Shown here in pieces: positions 1 through 12,147 of a stretch of DNA of 38,922 nucleotides. The number at the start of each line of letters is the position of its first letter. Position 1 is the first letter of the stretch. The DNA is from Conidiobolus incongruus B7586. Lineage: Eukaryota > Entomophthoromycota > Entomophthoromycetes > Entomophthorales > Conidiobolaceae. The stretch is from positions 1 through 38,922 of the forward strand of contig JNEM01010498.1 in assembly GCA_000697335.1 (NCBI GenBank), read 5' to 3'. The translations under genes and the position numbers were made by a program. Under the pieces are notes generated by a model. The model had not been told where the DNA came from. It was given only the letters and a program-made list of their open reading frames with translations, and made no database searches.

Positions 1-1149
1 AATGATTATCAAAAGCTTTTTATTTTAATATTAATAAAATTTAACCATAAATTCTCTAAAATTATTTATAATTTATAAATAGCTTTTAATAATGAAATGT
101 TATTTAAATTAACTATTTATTTTTAGGTAAACTATTGTAAAATAAAAAGAAAACTTATTTAAAACTTGTTATAATCTAAAAAATTAACCTTAACTATAAT
201 TTTTTACTATTATTAAAATGAAAAAATATATTGAAAAATACCTATTTATTTTAGTTAAAAAATTATCCAAATATTTGAATATTTGTTTTATAAGTATTTT
301 ATATATATTAAAGTTTAAATTCAAATTAATAAATAAAAAAATAAAATAAATAACTTATACTTTAGTTAAAGCTTAAAAAAATTAAAATAGTTATTATTAA
401 ATAAAGCTTACTAAGGTATAGTTAAAAACTAAAGCTTTTATAATTAATAATTATAATTAACAATTCTTAAATCTTTTTATATAATCCTTTATTAAAATAC
501 AATTCAAAATACCTAATTAAGTAAAATTATTATTATTTATAAATCCATTTAAATAAATATTTGATTAATAAATAAATATTAATTATTAGAATAGATTATA
601 ATAATATATGCTACTCTTATTTAGCTCTTAAAAGAAAGTGAATTAAAAATAAGTTTTATATTATTTTTTTTAATAAAACTATCATTATTTAGGGTTTTTA
701 ATATAATTTGAGAAAATTTATTATTTTGTATTATAATTATAAAATATATAAATCTAAAACTATAAAAGATATTCTAATTAAAAATAACTGGAAAAAACTA
801 CCATATCTAATATATTACTAATATTATAACTTATATAATTATAATTGCTTTAGGTAATTAGAAAACCAGCTTGCAAGAAAGAAAACTTTTACAAAAAAAA
901 TAAATTAATTTGTAAAATATTAAATTTTAGTCCTTAATAAAAAGAACTATTTTTTAGGTATTAAAAGTTTGCTAAAAGTATGGCAAAAAGTGATAAATAA
1001 TAAAAAAACTATTAAATTTATAATTAATATTTATTTTTATAAATCATATATTAAAATGTTTATTTATATTTAATCACAAAAAATTCCTATTATTTAAAAT
1101 ACAGAGTAATATTTAAATATATTATTTTAAATAATAAGAATTTAGATAT
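1..1149. other. AT-rich non-coding stretch, possible F-box relic
   Basis: No open reading frame of useful length is present and the base composition is extremely AT-rich. The only gene-like trace is at about 781-810 on the plus strand, where the reading K-N-N-W-K-K-L-P resembles the start of an F-box (compare M-N-N-W-K-D-L-S in the intact gene at 12098-13588). It runs into a stop within a few codons. If real, it is the edge of another long-dead copy. The match is short and could be chance. Confidence 0.35.
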
Positions 1150-3044
1150 TGATTGATGACTAATTTCTAAGCTGTTTTCTTTCAATTAATAAACTCAAGT
1201 TCAATATTATATGTTTTTTAATATGGTTCCCTCTCTATATTTTTAATTGAATATTGAAATATTTAATCAATCAGTTTTTTTCATAGATATATTTAAAAAT
1301 AAATACTTGGCCCTATAGAATCCAAATCTTAAATCAATTTTCTTATATCAGGATCCAGTATGTTTGATATCACCAGAGTTAATATCATAAAATATAAATT
1401 AGAAAACTATTTATGCTATATTAACATCATGGTTTATCAATTTTTATGAAAATCGCAAGATAAATTCAAAAAAAGAGAATATTTTAGCATTAAACAATTT
1501 GTCTTCCAATGCTTTATTATTATAAATTTAACACAACTAGCAAATTTTACGCAGAATCTTTTGCAATCTACCTTTGAATATTGATACTTAAAGTTTTATC
1601 GATTAACAAAAAATTTCATAATTAATAAATCAGCATTTTGAAATTTCATTTTACAAATAGAATTATCTAATGATAATCAGGACATATGTAGCATCCAAAA
1701 TTACAAAGCTTTGTTATCAAGATTATCTAATAAAATCTAACATTTTTTAGTATTTTCTTATTTTGGTTAATAAATGTTTGGATTTTCGTAATCCATGTAT
1801 AAAATTGCATACTTTAATAATAGATTTATAGATCTCAAAAGTGTGTTCAATATTTAATTTCAAAAAGAAAATTTATTATTTAAAATACAACAGAGATTGT
1901 TTAATTGAGTCCTAGTATATAATTTATAAAAAATTTAAGGCCTAAATATAATAATTTTTTGTTTAAAACCAAATAAAGTTCCTTCATTTTCTTGCATTTA
2001 ACTATATATTATGTGTTATGATTTTATTATTAAATAATGTTTATAAAATTCAAATTGAGCATAATTATTATCATCTATATAAAAATTAGAATATACATTA
2101 TAATCCTTTGTACTCAATATTGAAAAATTTCATAATAATAAAAATTAATAAGTCATAATGAAAAAAAGCTACTCCATTTGGTTTCTTAGTCATCAATTAT
2201 TGAGATTTTTAATTTCTTTGGTATTTTACATTTATATAATATAATATTCATTATTATTTTCAAAACCTAGATAAACTAGTAAAAATTCTAATTTCAAATA
2301 TACAACAATAAACCAAATATATAATTTCTATAGTTTTAAATCAAAATTATATTAAATTAAACTTTATATGTAAATAGTATATAGTACTGAGATGACGAAT
2401 GATATTTTGTATTAAAATTCTCATTGAATTTATGTAAGTATTTAGAGAGATTCCTTGCGAAATATGATATAAATTAATAACAATTATTTATACAGTCTAA
2501 TGATATTTTATTTTTTCAATCAACTAATGACCAAATAGTTCATTAGATCAATTCTAATATGTTATTTTAACCTGTTCAAAATATTTGATGACAACATTCA
2601 TATACTATGGAATACTATAATCATATGAATCTAATCATTGATTTACAAAAATTGAATTATATCATCAATATATATATTCTTTGAATACATTTTTTATTAT
2701 GTCATTGAACTACATTTCTAATTGGTAATATTGAATATAATTATCTTATACCATATGAAAGAAAATTCAGTATCAGATAAATATCATTATACTGATGGTA
2801 TTGGTAATTATTTGAATTTAAACGTTGATGTTTAAACTTAATACCAGTATTATCCTATATAATCGATTAAGCCCTAATTTTAATATTATGATTAATAATT
2901 TGTTACGATATTGTTTGTTATTTCAATCTATTTAGTATTATAAGCAAAAGCAAATATAGATCATATATCAAAATATACAATCTCCTAGTTGTTAACTTTA
3001 TTTTTTATATTGGAGATATAGTCATTTTCCATTTTACCGATATA
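1150..3044. repeat. Diverged duplicated flank, partner of 9850-11732
   Basis: This segment lies downstream of the broken F-box gene and is collinear with 9850-11732, which lies downstream of the intact one. Matching landmarks keep an almost constant offset of about 8.69 kb: 1845 with 10533, 2071 with 10757, and 2824 with 11511. One landmark near 1201 is offset slightly more, consistent with indels. Similarity is patchy with many substitutions, so the duplication is old. The left edge is approximate. No coding potential is seen. Confidence 0.7.
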
Positions 3045-3459
3045 GAGACTTTGGAATTATTAATCTGAATTAATTTATCTTATCTCTAGTTTGATAATAT
3101 TTTGTCAAATGATTCTAAAACTGAAAGTGTCAATCATAATTAGGCAAAGTATTATCTATTTATTTACTTCCCAATTCTAAGTGTTTTTATATAAACAAAT
3201 TAACAAATCAATATTTTTAGTCATAGCTGTTAATATAAATGTTAGAAACGATACCATTGGTAAGTTATATCGATTTTGAAATAATAGAAAATGACTATAA
3301 TTTGCTGTCAACACAGGTAGTGTATATTATATATTTTTATATAAATAAGGATGCCCAAACTTTATTAGAATTATAGTCTTTAAGTTACAAGAAGATCGAT
3401 ATCGTTAATTTAGTATTGAGACCATTCGAAAAACTGAATATCAGGACGAAGATGTTTAA
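3045..3459. repeat. Identical 415-bp tract shared with 11733-12147
   Basis: Read base by base, this tract is identical to 11733-12147. It covers about 365 bp of 3' non-coding DNA and the last about 50 bp of the F-box coding region. Similarity falls abruptly on both sides: the old diverged flank lies to the left, and coding sequence with many differences (3460-3703) lies to the right. Perfect identity in non-coding DNA between otherwise diverged copies is the mark of recent gene conversion or an equivalent exchange. Confidence 0.85.
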
Positions 3460-4878
3460 TTTGGTCAAATTCGATTTTTACATCATATTCTAAGTTAATA
3501 AGTGTAGTATGGATAACGGTAAAAGATGATGGAATTAAATCCTTATTCAAGATTATCCATTTTAAAACCTTTGAAAACAACCATCCGGCTACATATATCA
3601 CTTGCCAATTTAAATTTTTTGGTATAAGTGTTGACCAAAATAAATCTGTCTCGTAATTACCTAAAAATCCGTAATTTACACTTGTGACGTTAGGTAATAG
3701 TTCGAATAGAAACGCGGTATTGAGAGAATACTTAAAATCAACATAATGATTAAAGGTAAATTCATAACAAGTGACTTTGGGAAACACTCGATTATAATCA
3801 TCAGAAAAATTAATAGAATCCTTCAGAAATCTCCAAGCTCCTAATCTGGTCAATTTTGAAAATGTTGCCGTATTATCGGTGGGCCTAGGTAGTGGCGAGT
3901 TCATTTTTAATTCCCTCAGATTGGGACAATTAAGGCTGATTCTCTCCAATAATATCTTATCAATATTATATAATATTAATATTGATAATTGACTACAGGC
4001 ATGATTAAATGAACTATAAAAGGCTTGAGAGTGTGTAAAGGCCCGGATATCAGATGCATAATTATCATCATCAATTCTATTTGGATCATACAATACAGAA
4101 TAACCAATAGGGAATTCAAAATGTTTCATTCTCTTCATTGGAATACCAATAAGGAATTGGTCAAACAATAATCCAGAGTGCTCAAGCCAATCTGAGTCTA
4201 AATCAACCTCTATATCGATTTTCAAATACTCCAAATAATTCCAAGATTTTATGACATTGTAAAATGGAGATAAATTTTGTCCTGGAATGGGAAAATTACC
4301 ATTATTTTGTAGCTTAAAGTGAGTTATATTTTTAAATTTAGAAACCAATTTTATGAAATCTTCCCAGTCTGCAATATATAAATCTATATCCAATTTTTTA
4401 ACTTGATTAAAAAGGTAAGTAGGGACCTTGTTAAGCATATAGCGATATTCATCATAATCATAATATTCATTATAACACAAAACAACCTCCTCTATATTCA
4501 TCAACTGGTCACTCAATGCACTGGCATTCAAATCATCACTTAACCTAATTGATTTCCTTTCAACGTTTTAAGAAGAGTAAGATTCAAATGTATATAATTA
4601 ATATTAACACAATGCTTCATCAAATTTAAAAAAGCTTGTGGATTAGGATAAGAACAACAGCAAGGTTTCAATTCTTGAGCATACTTCCCATATTTTTCAA
4701 TAATTTCAATATAATTTGATTTCTTCCAAATATATGGGTTTAAAGTTTTATAAATTTGAGGCAATAGAGCATTATACCAATGTTTACAAACTAATCCCAT
4801 TTCAATTAAACGATTCGAGGCCATATATTCACCAATTGCTTGGATAAGTGTTGAAGATAGATCTTTCCAGTTATTCAT
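3410..4878 (-). pseudogene. F-box/LRR gene copy broken by a 31-bp deletion
   Basis: This is a close paralog of the intact 496-aa F-box protein at 12098-13588. The ATG at 4878 opens a 112-residue frame that keeps the F-box (about residues 3-45) and ends at 4540. The rest of the protein continues in another frame to the stop at 3410. Compared with the intact copy, 31 bp are missing between two TTGATTTC repeats (13228-13235 and 13259-13266 there), and a single TTGATTTC remains at 4549-4556. This is a microhomology deletion that shifts the frame and removes about ten residues. The downstream frame has no ATG at its upstream end, so it probably is not translated on its own. Three extra codons lie near 4440-4480. 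A short F-box-only product remains possible. Confidence 0.85.
3704..4022. repeat. Identical 319-bp coding tract shared with 12392-12710
   Basis: This stretch of the broken F-box copy is identical to 12392-12710 in the intact copy, while the coding DNA on either side differs. With the 3045-3459 tract it gives a mosaic of identical and diverged blocks at one fixed offset of 8688 bp, as expected from repeated conversion tracts rather than one uniform duplication age. Confidence 0.8.
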
Positions 4879-5100
4879 TTTGTTGTTTGTATGTTGTAGA
4901 AATTTTTATTATCCAGAACTTGAGTAGTATAAATAGTAATTCAAAAAGTTCACATGTAATATCGAAAATTATTTAATTCTTGTAGAACTAGAATATTTAA
5001 TATTATTCCTGAAATTATCCATTTTATATTTATAATAATTCTCCGGAATATATTTTGATTTGAAATTATTCAATCTATTAATAATCAAATAATACTTTTG
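4879..5100 (-). promoter_or_regulatory. 5' flank shared with the intact F-box gene
   Basis: The DNA upstream of the broken copy aligns with 13589-13810 upstream of the intact copy. The first 50 bp are nearly identical, including a T-rich block and the plus-strand string AGTATAAATAG near 4928-4938. Similarity fades by about 5100. This probably contains the promoter and 5' leader, but I can name no specific factor site. Confidence 0.4.
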
Positions 5101-6168
5101 GAATTGATTTGTATTAATATATATGAATACTCGTAATAATACACTATATCTGTATATTGAAAATATGAAGTATATATTAAATTAGAATAGCAAAAAGAAA
5201 TTTAGGATTTAGGTAAAGATAATTGTTTATAGTCGAATTTTAGTATAATATAGATAAAATAATGATAATTCACATCATCTTCTATCATTAAAAATAAGGA
5301 TTTATATTTCACAAAATCAAATATTTTTGAATATTATATTTCTTGTTAGAAAAGTTTTAGAGGAATTTTTATATTTAACAAAATGCAATATATCAGTTTA
5401 CAAAGTAATGATTATATAATTTTACAATTATGAACTTTGCTATTTGCAATTAAGATTTATTTAAAACTGATATAGCGTTTATGAATAAAATAGTCTAATT
5501 ATTTTATAATCAATTTTGGATTGTATTACTCATATTTTTTCTAGATGATAAAAAATTTTGGGAAAAATATAATATTCATATAAAAGGACAACTAGAGTAG
5601 GTTTATTGCAATTGTGAAATTTTTATCAATTACTCTTATTTGTTAAATATTTTTGTTACTTGATTATAATATATGTATATAAATTCATATAAATTAATTT
5701 ATTTCACTCGTTTATATCCCATTTATATACTAAAATAAAAGATTTTCTGTATAAACTACCATTTGATTTTTGAAAATTGATCATTAATATCAAGTTAAGA
5801 AATGTAAAATAATTGAGAATATAAATATACTGAAAAGCGTGTTAATATTATTATTAATTGATGTTGAGTTCAGATTGTTTATTCATATATTTAAAAATAA
5901 ATTGGTTTTTGGGAAAATTAAATCCAATTTATTTCAGTGTGTATGATTTTCATGTATTTAATATTGATAGAATATATATTGTTATATTTTAATTTATAGA
6001 ACAGTGCTATAATATAATGCTATGAATCCAAAATAAAACAAATTTGAAATACTATTAAAATATAAGTTGTATTATTATGGAATACTAATACTTTAATAAT
6101 TTTGTTTTTTAATGAATAAAATTTCAATTTGATTTAATATTTCAAGATTTGAAAAAACTAAATCATAT
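5101..6168. other. AT-rich spacer, nothing recognised
   Basis: I see no gene, RNA gene or ordered repeat here. The composition is uniform and AT-rich up to the sharp edge of the GC-richer solo LTR. Confidence 0.6.
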
Positions 6169-6502
6169 TGACACTGGCTGGGAAGTCAAGTGTGCAATAA
6201 CTTTTAAGTAAATAGTCGTCTTCCGGGACGGCACCTGTTTGGTGATATAAAAGGGGTAATTTATTGTTTAACCTGGATTATTGGGCTGTACCCTAGGAAG
6301 AGGACCGACGTGATAACTTAGTTGTAGTTGGCATATTTATAGTTTGCTTGACGTGTCTTCCCAGCGTACAAACCGTACGTCGGATGGAACGATTGATTGC
6401 ATCGCTCGGGTGTATTTTGTGGTCACGTTGCAGGTGGATCTGTGACGGGGTTCTCGAATGAATTGAATTGTTAAGGACGAACGGGTCCTCCGGCCCGTGA
6501 CA
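6169..6502 (-). mobile_element. Likely solo LTR of an LTR retrotransposon
   Basis: A 334-bp block is far richer in G and C than its surroundings and has sharp edges. On the minus strand it starts TGTCACGGG and ends GTGTCA, giving the TG...CA ends of a long terminal repeat. In that orientation a TATA-like CTATAAATATGC (6342-6331) is followed by AATAAA (6265-6260), the order of promoter and polyadenylation signal in an LTR. Both flanks carry ATAT, a possible 4-bp target-site duplication, though this is weak evidence in AT-rich DNA. No internal retrotransposon genes are adjacent, so it is a solo fossil. The family cannot be fixed; Ty3-like is a guess. The clean ends suggest it is not very old. 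Confidence 0.7.
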
Positions 6503-7909
6503 ATATTTACAAAAACCTTTTGAAATTATTTGCCATGTTTGATATATAATATATTGATTATGGATCTATATTATCATTGATCCTTATTTCAAAATGCACA
6601 ATAATTTTGTTTATAAGTCACTAATATCTTCGTTAAATTTTCTATTCAAAATACACTCAAAATTATATCATTGAAAAATGCCACAAAATATTAAATTTCG
6701 ATATTGTTGGATTACATAATTTACAAGGAATCAAATGGCTTGATCTTGCGAATTTCATTGAATTTAATATTTTGTTAGAAAAGAATGTTTCATTAAAACA
6801 TGAGATTTGATGTCAATAAATATAAATGCCACTTTGATTATTTAAATAATTTTAAAGTTCTTATAACTTGTTGTTATATAGTATCACTACATAAATTTTG
6901 ATATATGTGATATCTTTAGTAGTAATTCAATATATCAATATTTTATTATTTGAACAAAATATATATTTTCAATTTGAAAATCTCAGTTTATGTAAATTTA
7001 ATAATTCTAATAAAATAAAATTTTTCATTTAAGGTATTACGAATACACTCAAATTATTCATTTTTGACAAATTATAATTTAACTAAATATATTTTATTTA
7101 CACTATCATTTAAAAAACAAGGTTTTTTAAGAGATTCTACTAATATTTAAATTAAACAATTATTTTATCACTTTTATTTTTACTTTTATATAATAATGCT
7201 CAAAAACATTTTGAATATTGATTATGTATTTAATATTTTAAATTGTATACTTTGGTAATATATAAATTGAAAACACTGTTAATAATTTCAAAATTTTTCA
7301 AAATATGAAATATCAGTTTATCTTGAGTTTGATATATAAAACTATACTGTGAGAATATAAATTAGCAATTATATTGAATTATTTTTTAATAAACTACTTA
7401 TCCAAAAAATAAAGTGATATATTGGAAATGATAATTTGTTATAATTAATCACTTATATATTATATATTTGTGATATTAGTTAAACTTGAATTTTTGAATA
7501 TTAATTTTTAGATTAATATATTCCATTGAAGATATATCTATTATATTATATATTATCATAGTATATTTTAAAAAAAATATATTTGATATTTTTATAAAGG
7601 TTAATCAAAAATATAAAAATTCATATCATTTATATTTGTATATTAATATTGTCATTTATGGATATTTTTATTATAACAAATATTTTGATAGGTAATACAA
7701 TTAATATTATAAATAATACTAAATTCTAAAGTTTATAAATCCAAATATGAATTAAATTATTAATAATTTAGAATATTAGTTAATAAAGCATCATTATAAA
7801 GTTAATTAAAAAACTTTCTTTATATCAAGTTTCAAATAATTTTCAATAAAATTGCAAAGTTGCTATTTTATAATTTTGAAAGGAGTTTTGATTAATATAT
7901 ATTAATTTA
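6503..7909. other. AT-rich spacer, nothing recognised
   Basis: There are no open frames of note, no RNA gene signature and no second LTR. The right part probably grades into the 3' flank of the decayed F-box copy. Confidence 0.6.
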
Positions 7910-9335
7910 TTAATTTATGAAAAATTTAAAAAGATATAAATTATTTACAATTATTAAAATTAGTATAATTCTATCCTTACATCAAATTCTAAGTTAATAT
8001 ACTTTGTTTAGATTATGGTAAAAAATAATAAAATTAAATCTTTATTCAATATCAATTATTTCAAAACTTATGAAAATAATACTCAATTTATAGCTAATAT
8101 TTAAATGAATTTTTTATTATTATTTTCAACCAAATTAAATTTAAATTATATTTAATATAAATATCATAAACTATAAATGAAATATGAAAGACTAATTAGA
8201 ATTGATTTTAAGAGTTAGGTAATACTTTAAAGTTTATAAAATAGTTTTTGATAAATTTAAATTAAATTATTTAATAATCCTCTTTTATAATCTTTAAAGA
8301 AATTTATAAAAAAGTTTATAATTTTAGTTTTTATCTTGATAATTTTGATAATGATATTTTATTATTTATTGATTTTAGTAATAAAGACCATATTATTAAT
8401 TAAGTTAGATTTAGACAGCTAATATTTCTTTTTTTAACAATATTAGGTCAATACTTTATAAATTTGAAATCAACAAATAATTGAAAGATAGGTTAAGTAA
8501 TTGGCAAAAAAACTTCAGAGTTAGTTAAAACTATTATAACCTATACATAAATATCATCATCGTTATAATTGCTTTATTATATGTTTTATTAATAGTATAT
8601 CTAATTTCAAAAAAATTGATAATATAGATTCAGAATTTTTCTATTAATTTAATTAACTATTGATATGAAATTTTTCAATTTATTCTAGGATTTTAAATAT
8701 GATTAAAGTAAGCTATACCTTAGGTGGTAATAGTTATATAAAAGTCAATATATATCTTTGAATAGATTATATTATTAATATATTTAATTATAATTAAAAA
8801 TCTTCATTATAATAATCATTATCTAATTCCTAAACCTAATATAGAAGGTAGATAAGAGAATTATTTTCAATATATTAGCATTTCTATTAATAATCAAAAT
8901 GAATTTCTTTATATTTATCAAATAGTCATCTAATCTATTAATATTGAATCTTTTCAACAACCAACTTGATTTTAGTTTAAAGAATAAAATAAAAATTTTA
9001 ATTTTTTTAATATTTTTAGATAACTTGATTAAAATACTTATCCTTTAATATTTTTATAATTTATGATAAATTTTGAATAATTATTAAAATAAATATAAAA
9101 AAATAACAATAGTTTAATACTTAGGTATATTTACCATATTTTTTAATAATCTCAATATAATTATATTGTTGCCATATTTGTATAGGTAAATTTTTATATA
9201 TTTGAGGTAAAAAAGCCAGATATCAAAGTTGATAAACTTAACCCACTTAAATTAATAGTTATATGGAAATATATTTTGTCATTTTTTAGATGGGGTCTTA
9301 AGATAAATATCTCTAGTTAATCACCTCAATTTCCA
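7910..9335 (-). pseudogene. Heavily decayed third F-box/LRR copy
   Basis: No open frame survives, but blocks align in order with the F-box/LRR genes. The block at 7981-8060 matches 3470-3550. The block at 8455-8600 matches the DNA around 3985-4110, including the ATCATCATC string. The block at about 8660-8700 matches that near 4230-4260, and 9121-9240 matches 4681-4800. The region around 9300-9335 matches the start-codon end, around GATAAATATCTCTAGTTA. The edges are estimated from these anchors. The copy is strongly AT-shifted relative to the intact gene and is interrupted by many stops and indels. It is an old member of the same local family. Whether the AT shift reflects drift or a repeat-directed process cannot be told from one copy. 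Confidence 0.65.
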
Positions 9336-9849
9336 TTTAGTTTTATAACTTATAATATATAATTAACTATAATTATATAATATAAGATAATATAAAACTT
9401 GAATTATTTTGGTGAATTGAATATTATCCATAACAGATTATTTTTTATTAATAATAATTGCTAACCTATAAGTATTCTAGTAATAATATCCAAAATATAT
9501 TAGAAATCAAGATTTATTTGATTATAAAATAATTTTTATCAACTAAAATCACTAATAATACTATTAAAACCAAGGGATATATTGCTATAAATTTATAAAT
9601 TTATGAATATAAAAGATTGGAAATTATTTCATTATTGCAAGTTTTTTAACTTATTTTATTAAGAAAAAATATTTTTATATTGAATAATTCACTTCAAATA
9701 TATTCTGGAGTTTCTATTAATCATTATAAAAGAAAAAATGAATAGTGATATTATTTTTAATCATTTTTATAAAATTCTATATCTAATAATTTTTAATACA
9801 AAATTTTATTATATATAATTACCTTTACATTAATAGTATCATTTTAAAA
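9336..9849. other. AT-rich spacer upstream of the decayed F-box copy
   Basis: This would be the former 5' flank of the decayed copy. No conserved promoter block can be recognised and there are no coding frames. Confidence 0.5.
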
Positions 9850-11732
9850 ATTTAAATTTAAATAAAAAGTTTGGCCAAAATTTTAAAATATTTGCTTTAA
9901 AATAATAAACTTGATTTCAATATTATATGTTATTTAAATCTTATCCATTCATAATATTTTGAATTAAATATTGGTATTTTTATAAATAATATATTCTTAT
10001 TGCTATATGTGAATTCAAAAAAATATTTTATCTAACTTAGATCCTATAATAACATTTATATATAAATATTAAATATATCAGATATAGCTGAGAATTAACA
10101 TTATATAATATATTTTAATAAAATTATTAGATCATATTAATATTATAGTTTATAAACAATTCTGAAAATCAACAGTTGAATTAAAAATTATAAAATAATT
10201 TAAAATCAATCAAATTGGTTTCCAATACTATTTCATTATAGTTTTAAAAGCACTAGTAATTTCTAATAAGAATCTTTTATATATTTCACTTTGAAATTTT
10301 ATTCCTTAATATTAATTGGTGAGTATTCAAAAAATTGCTTTTTTATATTAAACTACATAATAATTATTGGGTTATGAGTAATATCCAAGTGTACAAAGTT
10401 TAATTATTATTATTTTTATTTATTAAATTTAAATTTTTTATTTTTTTATTTTAATAAATCAATTTTTAAATTTTAAGAATCTATGTCTAATATTGATCTT
10501 TTTAAAGATAGATCTATATATTTTGTCAGTATGTTCAATATATAATTTTAAAATGAAAATTTAATATCACAAAATCATAGTTATCAATTAATTGAGTCTT
10601 AATATATATTTATTAATAAATCTTAAATCTATATCCAATGGCAATTTATATAAAAATTTAAAGATCCTTCATCTTTTTAAATTTTGTCAAATATTAAATT
10701 TTATTATTTAAAATTATAAATAATGTCAATAATATTGAAATTGACAATGCTTACCATCATCTATATCCAACACTAGAATATTCGCTATAATGCTTTGTAC
10801 TAAGTATTCAGAAATACCATAATAATACATATTGATTTAATAATAAATAATCAAAAATTGTATATAATCTTTCCATAGTGAATAATTATTAATTTTTTTT
10901 TAATTTGTTCACTATTTGATATTTATAAAATTTAATATATATCATTGATTTGAAATTGTTGATATGCTTTTATAAATCCTTAATACCAATATACAGTACA
11001 AAATGTAGTATATAGTTACTTGAATTCAATTCAAAATTATATTGAATAAAATCTTATATGCTAATATTATATTATAATGAATTGACAAATAGCATTATAC
11101 GCTAATACCCTTTTTGAATTTTATTGAATTATCTTGAAACATCTCTTGAAAATATGATATAAATTAAAAATAATGTATTATACACTATAAAATTATGTTA
11201 CTTATTCAATCAGGTAATTATTGAAAGATTGATTTGATCAATTCTGATAAAACAATTTATATTGTTAAAGATTTTATGAAAAAATTAATAATATATTGCT
11301 GAATGCTTTAATATGAATATAATCATTAAATCACAAAATATTAATTATATAATATATAAGGAATTTTTAATCTATTATTTGTACTGTTATTGAATTATAT
11401 CAAAAAACTTGTAATCTTTTAATATAGTAATTTTACACTATAAGATAGATAATTAATGATCAAATAAATATAAATATACTGTTAAAATTAGTATGTCCTT
11501 AAACTTAATTGTTGATGTTTAAACTTAATATCAGTAATATCCTAGATAACCGATTATAAGATCTAATTTTATTTATAATTAATAATTTGTTATCACGTTA
11601 TTCGTTATTTCATGTTACTTCACATTAAAATCAAGAGCAAATATAAACTATATATCCAAATATAAAATCTCCTAAATTTTCGATTAATTACTATCAATTT
11701 CAAATACAGTCATTTTCCATTCAATCGCTAGA
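9850..11732. repeat. Diverged duplicated flank, partner of 1150-3044
   Basis: This is the second copy of the old duplicated flank, lying downstream of the intact F-box gene and collinear with 1150-3044. The best-preserved part is about 11505-11700, where the string GTTGATGTTTAAACTTAATA (11511-11530) recurs with small changes at 2824. No coding potential is seen. Confidence 0.7.
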
Positions 11733-12147
11733 GAGACTTTGGAATTATTAATCTGAATTAATTTATCTTATCTCTAGTTTGATAATATTTTGTCAAATGA
11801 TTCTAAAACTGAAAGTGTCAATCATAATTAGGCAAAGTATTATCTATTTATTTACTTCCCAATTCTAAGTGTTTTTATATAAACAAATTAACAAATCAAT
11901 ATTTTTAGTCATAGCTGTTAATATAAATGTTAGAAACGATACCATTGGTAAGTTATATCGATTTTGAAATAATAGAAAATGACTATAATTTGCTGTCAAC
12001 ACAGGTAGTGTATATTATATATTTTTATATAAATAAGGATGCCCAAACTTTATTAGAATTATAGTCTTTAAGTTACAAGAAGATCGATATCGTTAATTTA
12101 GTATTGAGACCATTCGAAAAACTGAATATCAGGACGAAGATGTTTAA
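11733..12147. repeat. Identical 415-bp tract shared with 3045-3459
   Basis: This is the partner of the conversion tract at 3045-3459. It covers the 3' flank and last codons of the intact F-box gene. Since one partner belongs to a broken gene, conversion in this array could either repair or spread defects. Confidence 0.85.

Noticed and set aside
4540-4560. Explaining the split F-box copy by an intron
   Set aside because: The intact paralog has continuous coding sequence here, the break lacks GT...AG signals, and a 31-bp deletion between direct repeats accounts for it fully.
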